Source: Erythroxylum novogranatense
Taxonomy: Eukaryota; Streptophyta; Magnoliopsida; Malpighiales; Erythroxylaceae
Assembly (NCBI GenBank): GCA_029891385.1
Contig: CM057233.1
Span: forward strand, 29,246,540-29,310,539
Reading direction: 5' to 3'
DNA length: 64,000 nt
The notes under the pieces were generated by a model. It ran no database searches. It was not told the DNA's origin and worked only from the letters and a program-made list of their open reading frames with translations. Positions 23,286-33,537 of the stretch are shown here, piece after piece (positions within the stretch are counted from its first letter, which is position 1; each line of letters starts with the position of its first letter). The position numbers and the translations under genes were made by a program.

Positions 23286-23696
23286 CTATAATAATCAGAA
23301 AATATAACCATTACCATTTGTCTAATCAGAACTATTTAATAATGCATATGAAGCAATTTGAAGGTGCACAATGCATATTCATGATATTCCCGGGCCTAAT
23401 CCCATTTTGTTCCATCAGGAAAATCCGTTTCAAAATAAGAAATCCAATGGCGCTGACGGCGCTCAATTCGGACCTCTATAGAGCCAAAAATAAATAAAAC
23501 AATGATCAGAAAACAATAAACCGGGTCCACGTCAATTTCTCATCCAAAAATTCCCAATTTCTTCTAAAATAAAATTCAATATTATACGAATCCGATGCCT
23601 CAAGAATCAGGTCAATCGGACGTCGGATGGAAAAGTTATTCATCAAAGAAATCAGAAATCCAAAATTAAAACAAAAATCACATATATTCCTTTTTG

Positions 23697-23743
23697 ACTC
23701 GTGAGGGCGAGCTGTCGCCGTCGCGAGGGGCGAGGTTCCAAAT
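23697..23743 (-). repeat. Contracted GC-rich palindrome
   Basis: About 47 bp remain of the array that spans about 137 bp in the sister LTR. GGGCGAGCTGTCGCC is retained. Confidence 0.75.
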
Positions 23744-26078
23744 GCTTTCTCTCATTTCATCTTTTTCCACACCGAACTTCAATCAATCATAACTCTTTCC
23801 ATACCAATCAGAAAATTATAACACATATTTCGTTGGAAAGATTAAGAAAAACTCTACAAGTTTCATGAAGGCCATAAAAATCAATTTCACCCCTAAGGGT
23901 GGCTAAAATCCAATCAAAGCTACTGCCCATGCAATACCTCTTAAAACAGTACAGTACTTGGTAAACTCAGTAACTTCCATTCTCTTCAGTCAAAAATTAC
24001 ACAATAAATATGATTATCAAGACCACAATGTTATCTAAAACTTTCATGAACAACCCCAAATCATATTCACTTGCCAATTATGTCAAACAATTCAGTGAAG
24101 GCTGCTGCCCCTGAAATTACTCAAATTGGACAGTGATTTTTCAAACAGTATAACTCCTTGTAAAAATGTCGAAAAATTGCATACTTTATACCCATGAAAA
24201 GATAAAACATAGTACTACACTTCTCATGAAGGGCTCAGAATCAAATTCCATCACCAACCAATTTAAAACAGTCTTTCAAGTTTCTGCCCTGATCAGCAGC
24301 CCATGACCTAACTTCAGTCCAGTCTTTGAAAAAGTATAAATTCCAATTCTGTTCTCTAAAAATAGCAGGATATATACCATTTTCAAGATAATCACTTCCT
24401 CTACAATTCTTCAGAAGATCACTCAAACCAATTCACTTCATATAAATTGCTAAAATTACCTCTAATCAGAATGTTCACAAAACCTACACTGATGGCTAGG
24501 TTTCACCAATTGCTCAAAATCAGTCAATATTTCACAATGCATATCACCCAATATACAGATCGAAAAATTGCAAGATCAGTGGCAATGTAAAGCTAACAAT
24601 GTACGCTTCAAATCTCATGAAGACTATTTTCACTAATTCCCTCTCAATTAATTTAGAAAAATCATCAAAACAATCAGGTTATAAATCCGGATACTGTTCA
24701 CCTAAGTCAAAACAGTAACTTTCCAAGCCAAATTTCAACCTCTTAGAGTTACAATTAGACAATACCTATTTCACACAAAAATGTAGCCAACAAACCAAAG
24801 TTTCATTGGGCACAAACCTAAACTCATTTGCTCAAAGACAAAATTAGTTATAATCAAAACATTATACTAGGTCAAAACTCAATTTCCAGCTTTACTTCAC
24901 CAATTCACTTCCTATCATACCAATTCAATTCCTACTACCATAGGCATCTCATTTTAATACAAAATCAGTACCTACAATATTCATACATTCACTAGGGATA
25001 ATAGTCACATTTTGGCAGCATTAATTTCCCAATTCCTATGCACAATTCATCATCAAAATGCAATTACAATCAAGCTAAAACCATTCACCACTCATCCTAC
25101 TTTCAATTCATAACAACCCTAATCTTATACCCATTAATTCAAGCAATAACTATCATCCATTTAAGGCATCAATAATCATAATAAATGTACCAAACCCCCA
25201 TTGAATGCATCTAACAACCAAGTCATTAAATTCATAATTAAAACATCTTTAAAACTTAACTTAAACACTTACCTTCTTAAGCTTTCAACCTTCAATTCTC
25301 TTCAATTCTTTACTTACTAGTCTACCTCAACCACTTCTCCACTCACTTCTAACACCATACATGTGTAGGTTCTCCATGGCAAGAACATAACTTGGTTGTA
25401 AGAAGAAGAGTTCTTGAGTTTTGGAGGAAGGAATTCCTTAAAGAAGAAAAACGATGGAGAGGAGGGAAACAAAGGTAGGTTTCGGATGATGCTCCCATTA
25501 TACAATAAAAAGGCTTCTTTTCCTTCTTTTCTAAGGCAATAACCGAGATAAAGACTAAGCATAGGACAAAAGCCATTAAGGAAAAATGACAAGTGGCATT
25601 TAGAAAAAAACAAAATAGTAATAAGACAAAATAATAGATAGGATTTAGAAATCCTACTACAATTTGACTCATTTAGTACAATGATCCTCATTTCAATTCC
25701 AAAATAATATACCCAATATTACATCGCCATTGGATAGAAAATTTCGCTACCGAAAATCAACCGGTTCACCACTTGGCGGTTTTTCGGTCGAGAATTTACT
25801 CAGGAAAATCGAGAAAAATTCATAAAATCCTTAAAATAGAAAACAATTTATGACGACTCGAATAATTTTTTAAAACCCATTAACCACGTTAATCCCAATA
25901 AAATTGTCTTAGGCACGCAAACCGGGAATCATCATGAATGCATATACAGTAATTCCATGTGCACAATTGATACTGTGTATCAATCCTATTATGCATGAAC
26001 GGTACTAATGAATCCCTATCGATCTCATCCTATGACAATTTACTACTTTACCCTTCCAATCGGGGGTGGGATGTTACA

Positions 26079-26513
26079 ATTCCCCCCTCCTTATAAAAAT
26101 TTCGTCCTCAAAATTCTCAGTCTATAATTCACTATGATAGTTCTCAATTATCCCTACATGTTCCATACACTTTTCCACTCAATGATTCATTTCCCAAAAG
26201 GTCACAGTGAACAACCTTAGTCAGTGCTTCAGTCACTTATTTGGCAAATCTTACTATCTCAAGTATCTCACTTGCCAATTTCAGAGTAACCACTACCTTT
26301 AGTTCCGATGCTATGAATCAGTTCGTCTTTTTTTTTTCATTTTGAACCTATTCACTTATCATATTTTATCAATCCAATACCTTTTTCGACAGTAACATAC
26401 AAACTAATTCGTGTTCCACTGATACCCCTTTTTATCACTTCTGAGTTCATCTTGTCAAGGTGATACTTATCATAACCTCCTTTATCTCGTCAGGGACAAT
26501 TCACAGTCCTTTG
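26079..26513 (-). other. Second copy of the LARD internal 3' end
   Basis: It is near-identical to 18428-18863, including the PPT directly beside the LTR. The element therefore reads LTR-interior-LTR-interior. It breaks at about 26513 (CCTTTGG) into LTR H. It is best explained as a recombinant or tandem arrangement sharing one LTR. Confidence 0.75.
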
Positions 26514-27383
26514 GAGCGATTCCCATAACTTTTTCTACAAATATGCAAATGCCTTCGTTCTTGTGCCATTGGAAACATAACATCGAGATCTACAACTCGT
26601 ATTAGAGGCCTTAAAACGATATTCGGCCTCCAAACTGGTCAAAAATGCAAATTACTAAAGTTGACCCGTGGCTGTCCGTTAAACGGACATGCATGTCCGT
26701 TTAACGGACACATACGGCCCAAACTGCACCAAACCATCCGAGAATGTCTGTTAAACGGACATCCATGTCCGTCTTACGGACATGAGCAAAGGGAGGGGTC
26801 CTTTTGACCTGAGGCTATCTGTTAAACGGACTTCCATGTCCGTTTAACGGACATGCAATTTCCAAAACCTCTTCAACCTTTTTCCCATGTTTCTTACATC
26901 CAAAATACCATCATAATCATTTATAATCTTCACATATTTACTTATTCAAATATCTAAACTCTTCATAACAACTCAGACATCAAATTAATCTCATCAATCT
27001 CTCAAATCTTGTCGTAAATAATTTATCAAAACCACAAACTCTCCTCATACATCAAAGCTATCATGTTCATACACTCTATGAGACATCATAACTTACATCA
27101 ATCATATCTCTTAACTCCGACATCCAAATATTACAAATTTTATAGCGTCGGAAAGCTAAAAGGATCATCTAAAACTTATATGTAGACAACTTTGATCAAT
27201 TTATCTAGATTTTTCCAGATTTTCCCTTGAATCAGTTCACAACATCATATCCCTATGAAAACTTGAACTTTGTTCCATTTCACTTCCTTTGCTAATACAC
27301 CACCCCTTTTATCCATTCAAATACTAATCTAGAGTTCATCAAATACTAATTCTTCTTTTCCTTAACATTTCAATTACATGTAA
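26514..27383 (-). repeat. Giant LTR H, downstream segment
   Basis: On the minus strand it carries two type-1 modules (GAGTTGTAGATC near 26600 with TTTCCAATGGCA after it; AAGTTGTCTACAT near 27190 with TTTCCGACGCTATA and GTCGGAGTTAAG). Between them lies the 26674-26851 inverted-repeat array. It is separated from its continuation (31441-33537) by the LTR at 27384. The left junction with LARD-derived sequence is abrupt. Confidence 0.55.
26674..26851. repeat. Array of GTCCGTTTAACGGAC inverted repeats
   Basis: Three units about 70-80 bp apart each hold two facing copies of TGTCCGTTTAACGGACA or near variants, separated by TGCA or TCCA. This gives nested palindromes. Variants (TCTGTTAAACGGAC, CGTCTTACGGAC) show decay. 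Confidence 0.85.
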
Positions 27384-28873
27384 TCTAACATCCCATCACC
27401 GATGGGAAGGGTATTTTGGTAAATTGGGACGGGTTAGAAGTATTAAATTATAGCTCGGCATCTTGCATCTGATTATAGCCTCTATGGTGATGGGTTGTTG
27501 CATTTACACATGGTAAACATGCATTCATGACATTTTAAACAGGTTTCAAATTGAGACCTTTTGTGAAATTTATGGGATAATCGTAATTGGAAAATTATTT
27601 TGAGTGCGTCATAAATTGTTTTCCATTTTTAGGAATTTATGGAAATTTTTCTGGAATTTTTCGGGGTTCTTTCCCGGACCGGAAAATTCCAACTGACGGA
27701 CTGAGTGAGCCTTTTTGTACTGAAAAGGGATTGCCTAATGGCATGAGATTAGTGAATAAATAATTTTGGGAATTATGTTAGTGCCATGTTTAGAGTTTAA
27801 GTGGGATTAGTGCTTAATTAATTGAGATTAACTCATTTTGTCTTTTCTTCTTTTAAATTGCCAAGTGTCCCACCTTAGAATGAATGGTTAGCTTGTATAT
27901 TACGGGAACTCATTGAATAAAAGGCCAAATGCCTTGTTTTTTTCCATCTCCATCCGAAATTCATTGAATTAAAGCATGAAAAGTCAAGTTGCCTTGCTTT
28001 CTTTTGCAACCATCCGAAAACCTTCTTCATTTGTTCCTCTCACCATTGATTTTCTTCTTCCTCTCTCAAACCTCCCTCCAAACCTTAAGAGCTCCTTCAT
28101 GAAATCAAGTTATTTTCTTGCCATGGAGAGCTTGCCCTTGCTTGGTGTTAGGAGAAGTTGTTAGAGAAGGTAGGAAGCAAAGATTTGAAAGGAAGTGAAG
28201 ATTGGAAGTTTAAGTAGGTAAGGTTTGAAGTTAATTTTAATTAAGCTTTAATTATGTAGTATTGAATCATGGTTGTTAGATGTATTTAATTGGAGTTATG
28301 GTGCATTTATTATGAGTATTGATGCATGAATTTAATGAAACTTATAGGTGGAAATGATGGGTATAAAGTTAGGTTGAAGTAAGATTTGATGAAGTAGTAG
28401 GAATGAGTGTTTTTTTTTAACTTGATTTTGATTACATATTGATGATTGATTTTTACTTAAAAATGAAGAATTGAGTGTTGCCAATTCGTGAATGTTAGCC
28501 CTAGTGAATGTATGAATGTTAGGAATACTGATTTTTATGCTTTATTGAAATGCATATGGTGTTAGAAGTTCAATTGGCATGATAGGAAGAGGAATTGTAT
28601 AGTATAGCTGAAAATGTGAGTTTGACCTATTGTAATGTTTTGATCATAACTAATTGTGTAGGTGTGTAAATGAGGTGAGGTTTGTTCCCAATTAAACTTT
28701 GGGATGTTGGCTTCAAATTTGTGTGAAATAGGTGTTGTTAAATTGTAATGTTAGGAAGGTGAATTTTTGCATGGAAAGTTTCTGGTTGTAGGGTCTGTAA
28801 ACAGTACTCGCATATATGACCTGATTATTTTGCTGATTTTTCTAAATTAATTGAGATGGAATTTGGGAAAATG

Positions 28874-29710
28874 TTCTTCCTGGAAGTTGTAGCATATTAA
28901 GTTAGCTTTCCATTTCCACGGATCTTGCTAATTTTCGAGTTGTATATTGGGAGATATGAACTGATTTCTATTGACTGGTTTTGAGCATTTTGATGAAACC
29001 TAGCCTAAGTATTGAGTTTGTGAGCTTGCGGATTGGAAGAAATTTTAGCAAATTATGTGAACTGAATTGGTGTGAGTGATCTTCTGAAAAGTTTCAGAGG
29101 AAGAAAGTACCTTGAAAATGATATATGGTGTGTAATTTTTAGAGGTCAGAGTTGGGAGTTATGATTTTGTAAAAACTGACCCTGCATTAGGATGTGAATT
29201 GCTGATAATGGCAATAACTTGCAAGACTATTTTAAATTGGTTAATGATGGAATTTGATTCTGAGTCCTTCATGAGAAGTGTAGTACTATGTTTTATCTTT
29301 GTATGGGTATAAAGTATGCAATTTTTCGACATTTGTACAAGGAGTTATACTGTTTGTAAAATCACTGTCCAGATTGGTTGAATTCAGTAGACAGATTCTT
29401 TGTGGAATTGTTTGACCTAGTTAGCAAGTGAATTTGATTTTGGGTTGTTTATGAAAGTTGTAGATGACATTGTGAACTTATTGAGCATATTTATGTGGTA
29501 ATTTTTGGCTGAAGAAGCAGAGAGTTATGGAATTTGCAATGTACTGGTCTGTTTTAATGGGATTTGAGTAGGCAGTAGCTTTGAAGGATTTTGACACCCT
29601 TAGGGTGAGATTGATTTTATGGCCTTCTTGAGAATTGTAGAGGGTTTTATGATCTTTCCAATGAGATATAGTAGGTAATTTTCTGAATTGTGTGTAATGA
29701 GTTATTGGTG
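28874..29710 (+). repeat. Five degenerate LTR modules
   Basis: Anchors ending TTGTAG, TTTCAG or GTGTAG at 28892, 29097, 29283, 29463 and 29640 are spaced 205, 186, 180 and 177 bp. Within each module the order is anchor, a TTTCCA/ATAT word, AATTTTT, then GAGTTATG or a variant. Confidence 0.75.
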
Positions 29711-30144
29711 GTGAAAGTTGGATTGGAAATCAAGAAATTAAAGAAGGAATAAGGGTTAGGTATATATATAGATATTAATTGTTTAAATTGAATTTTGGTG
29801 TTTCTTTTGTCAATTTCTTTTCCGTCCGACGTCGATTGACCTGATTCTTGAGGCATCGGATTAGTGAAATATTGAATTTCATTTTATGAGAAATTGGGAA
29901 ATTTGAGACGGAAATTGCGTAGCCCCGGAAATTGTTCTATGGTCTTTGTTTTATTTATTTTTGACCGATCGGGTCGAATTGAGTCTTGTCGATGGCTATA
30001 GTTTTCTAATTTTGATGGAATTTTATGATGGAAAAATTTGGATTTAGGGCCAGAAATCTCATGAATATGCATTATACACTTACATGTGCATTATACTAGT
30101 TTGGATTGGATAATTAGTGATCGATTTCTCTCTGTTTGTTATAG

Positions 30145-30207
30145 AGGCACATTTGGAGCGTCGATCATCGACGTTCATGAAACTTTCAGATGTTAGCTCG
30201 AATACAG
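30145..30207 (+). other. Predicted LTR mini-exon (63 nt)
   Basis: Acceptor TTTCTCTCTGTTTGTTATAG ends at 30144 and is a good polypyrimidine tract plus AG. The exon ends AATACAG and the donor GTGAGTAACC starts at 30208. The predicted first intron, 28218-30144, contains all five modules. Confidence 0.5.
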
Positions 30208-30999
30208 GTGAGTAACCTAGTTGGTTCCTCAACCTTATGTGTTTAAGATTTTGCAATTATGCCATGTGGAGATAATGGAGGTTTATGTGTGTTTGATTTT
30301 GATTGATTTGGACCATAGTGTCGAAATATTTGGAATGAGATAACGAAGTGCTACTTGTGTGTACTGTGTGTGAATGTTTATATTGAGATCTCGGACCAAA
30401 GGTCCGAGAAATGGGAAATTGATATTGAAGTGTTAATTGTCATTTCAATACATTGGATGTGACTTATAAATGCGATATGGTGTGATGCAATAAATTGGAA
30501 AATATATGATTGAAATCTGGGACCAAGGTCCGAAGAAATAGGAAATGGCATTGAATGTAAGTGATAGAAATAACTGTAAATGAAAATTGGAACATATGCA
30601 TTCATGCATAAGGACATGATCGATAAAAGCGGTTGTGACCGAGCGACCATCGTATCGGGGCATATCACGCCTAACGTATATGAGAGCTTTCATTTCAATG
30701 CACAGGACCTCGTGTCCAGCGTATTGAGCCTCGGGCTCAATGTATTAGGGCTTCAAGCCCAATATTTGAAACCAGCGGCTCAACGCAATGTGCCCGTTCT
30801 TGGGACGAGCCAGTATACAGTCACAACAACGTAATGAAAATGGAAAGGGTCTCATGTGCATTGCATATATGGTATGATTGAATTTGGATTGTATGAAAGG
30901 TGATACGCCTTACATTTGTAAAATGTAATGGTATGTATTATTTGAGATTACATTTGTGAATCGTGATCGTATGTGATATTTGGTAAGCTGATTGAACAT

Positions 31000-31067
31000 G
31001 CATGAATTGAGTGAACCATCGATGATGGTTTCTCACCGAGTTCGCAAAACTCACCCAAAATTTGCAT
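31000..31067 (+). other. Conserved LTR double-hairpin block
   Basis: It contains ACCATC-GAT-GATGGT followed by GAGTT-CGCAA-AACTC, and lies about 170 bp before an AATAAA at 31229. Confidence 0.6.
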
Positions 31068-31440
31068 CTATTTTGGGACTTAGAAGAATACCCGTTAAGC
31101 AGCAGGCGTATGACATCTGCTAGTTGAGGAAGCGGAGAAGTGGTCGGGATCAGTTCGCGTCTGTCTTAATATTCTATTCTTGGACTTTTGTATTACTAAA
31201 TTGGACAAGTTGTAAAGTCAATTGACTGAAATAAATTGTAAATGTAAACAAGGCCCCAAGGCCATTGAATTGTTTATATAAATTGTTTTCCGCATTCATG
31301 ATAATATGTGTGAGTATGTGTTTAAAAAAAAATTATACTGAGTTTTCTACTGGGTGATGTAGCACGCCACCCTCGCGGGGCACGGACCTGGATATCACCG
31401 TCGATGTCGGGTTCAGGTCTTGCGGGAGTGGGGTGTTACA

Positions 31441-33537
31441 CGTAATGGCAACTCATATTCAAAAATCCATCAATTCATCAACTTCAATTTGGGCAAAAAC
31501 ATCTCATGATTATCGTCTTAGCATTTCTATATTTCTTGTCCATATTGCCTCACTTATATATACATATATCAATTCATATACATAGCTTATTAACTCACAT
31601 GGATCACTTCTTCAATTGTATTCCAGTCCAATTTAAACTCATCCTTACTCTACCTTAATCCATACCCAATCTCACATTCAACTTTGACAATCATCCATGC
31701 ACAATTTCACATTTCATTATCCAAAACCATCACAATTCCTGTTGTTCTTTTCCATAACATCTCATTGATGGATACACATATATGTACATTTGCATATGTA
31801 TCTACCCATCATTCATGCTCAGTATTCATCATAGTAACCCATATAAAATTTTACATTTCAAAACATACACAATCCCATAACATGACATTTTACAATCTTC
31901 AATGGCAACCCATGCCACAATACATTACCCATAACAATATTGAATATCCAAAACATGCATAACTCAATAATTCTTAAAATACATGTAAAATCATAATTTA
32001 CATCAATTAATCCAAAACATAACAAAACATGCAATTCCGGAGAAAAGTCTTGACTTTCACTCTGTTTTCCTGCTTATCACCTGTGAATGGGGAAAGAGAG
32101 TAAGGGTGAACTCGAAAGCTCCGTGGTGAAACATGCTTATAATAAATAAGGAGCAAAATCATTCAAAAACATTCTTTACCGTGGAAAATGCTTGTTGAGT
32201 TATAAAACACATAATTCTTAAAATTCTTGTGGAGACGTGAAACCCATATTTCTCAAAATCCTTGTCAAATAACCAAAACTCACAAACAACACAATTCCTG
32301 CATTTTCAACTCTCTCATAAATCATGAATGCATCAAAACTTATCACAATTCATAAACATATAAACACATCATAATGGTTTGGCAAGTCCACGATTCATGA
32401 CGAACTACACAATTCTATAGAATGGCCTTGTGTAGTCGTAAATTCTCGAGGAGTCTAAAGGAACTCCTTGCCACTTCATGAGCGGAAGAAGCCTATTCAT
32501 GGTCAGCATGCACACGACAGTTCTTGGGTGGACTATACCTAACCCACATAACATGTAATCATTCTCTTGAAAAATGATTGCCCCAAATGGCAAAACTTTT
32601 GGAATTCTTGTTTTTCATAAATCATGCAAATTTTCATGAATCCTTTCATGAGCATGTAACATTCCATATGCAAGGTCATCATCAATTCTCAATTCATCAT
32701 CACAATGCATACACCAAAACATGCGGCACTATCACAAAACATTCAAAGGCAATAAATGCAACATGGATAACAATTTCTTAAATCACTTAAAACCAAGCTT
32801 TGCATTACTTGTAATAATTTCTCAAATCATTTAAACAATGAATTTGAAATCATTTTATCATTTTGATATTTGAAAGTACATTATGGCTCATTATTCACTA
32901 TAAACATGAAAACCCACCTTATATCCTTGCTTATTCTTGGAAATCCAAAATCAATGGCTTCCTCCTTTTTGCCCTTGGAAAGGTCCTTAATAACCTTAAC
33001 ACAAACAAAATTCCATAAATTTCCATTAAATTTGAAAAACCCCCAAATTTCTCTAATTATCACATTAATTCCATAAACCCTAATCAATCTCTAATCTAAC
33101 CCATCCATGGTTCATGTGGGTTGGAAAACTTCAAATCTAGCTTAGAAACCCAAAACTCCAAAGGATTTCACCATCTTCTTCTTCCTTTTAACTTTCTCTC
33201 TCTAGAACTTCACCATGAACAAACCCTAACCATTTCTCAACAAAGAAGATGAAAAGTGGGAGAACTTACCTTGGAAAGCTTGATTCCTCTCCTTGATCCA
33301 CGAAATTCCTTCCCTTTCTCTTGGATTTCCTTCTCTTCTTCTCTTCTTTCTTTCCCTCTTCTTTTTCCTCTTCTCCTCCACGACATCTCTCCCTCTCTTC
33401 TCTATTTTCTCTTGTTTTTCTCTAATTTTTGTGGATCTATTACCCTTATATACCAACCCACTTGTATAATGACCACCTTGCCCTTACTAATAAGCCTTGT
33501 AAACTTACAAACTTAAGTGGCTTGACCCATTTGCCCC
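31441..33537 (-). repeat. Giant LTR H, promoter and leader segment
   Basis: On the minus strand there is a TATATAA box (33446-33452) followed by a purine-rich leader (33220-33440) and the donor CCAAG|GTAAGTTC at 33270/33269. AT-rich sequence without clear features follows to 31441. Apparent frames on both strands of 33226-33516 arise from the purine/pyrimidine tract. Upstream it continues across the Athila insertion at 44887. Confidence 0.55.

Larger units (their letters stand above)
14187..26078 (-). mobile_element. LARD-like non-autonomous Ty3/Gypsy element
   Basis: Two near-identical LTRs (14187-18427 and 21948-26078) in the same minus orientation flank 3.5 kb without a credible coding frame. 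The interior has a degenerate initiator-Met PBS beside the right LTR and a polypurine tract beside the left LTR, so it is a genuine retroelement unit. The layout (LTR about 4.2 kb, interior about 3.5 kb) matches the large retrotransposon derivative class known from plants. Tekay-like parentage is suggested by the LTR start (TGTAATATCCC) and by pol-terminal codons overlapping the PPT. It inserted into the Copia integrase at 14186/14187. No matching duplication is visible at 26079, because another internal region follows there. Confidence 0.75.
21948..26078 (-). repeat. 5' LTR of the LARD-like element
   Basis: It is a sister copy of 14187-18427 and collinear throughout. It runs from TGTAACATCCC (26078) to GTGTTATA (21948). 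It is shorter mainly because its GC-rich palindrome array is reduced. Its donor AAG|GTAAGTG is at 25273/25272. Many single-base and indel differences from the sister fall at CAG, CTG or CCAG words. Confidence 0.85.
27384..31440 (+). repeat. Tekay-type giant LTR, probably solo
   Basis: It starts TCTAACATCCC (canonical TGTAACATCCC, first bases mutated) and ends GGGGTGTTACA. The imperfect 5-bp duplication TGTAA/CGTAA flanks it (27379-27383 and 31441-31445). It is homologous to the LARD LTRs in the opposite orientation. It contains a leader (27890-28200), donor TAG|GTAAGG (28217/28218), five modules, the CCGTCCGACGTC block (29822-29833), mini-exon, palindrome CTCGGAC...GTCCGAG (30390-30406), hairpins and an AATAAA (31229). 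No PBS or PPT adjoins it. Confidence 0.75.

Noticed and set aside
26674..26851. CRISPR-like array
   Set aside because: The repeats are inverted pairs with irregular spacing in a plant retroelement context, and no cas genes are present.
33226..33516. Lys/Arg/Glu-rich minus frame and Ser/Leu/Phe-rich plus frame
   Set aside because: Both are low-complexity readings of one purine/pyrimidine tract in the LTR H leader.
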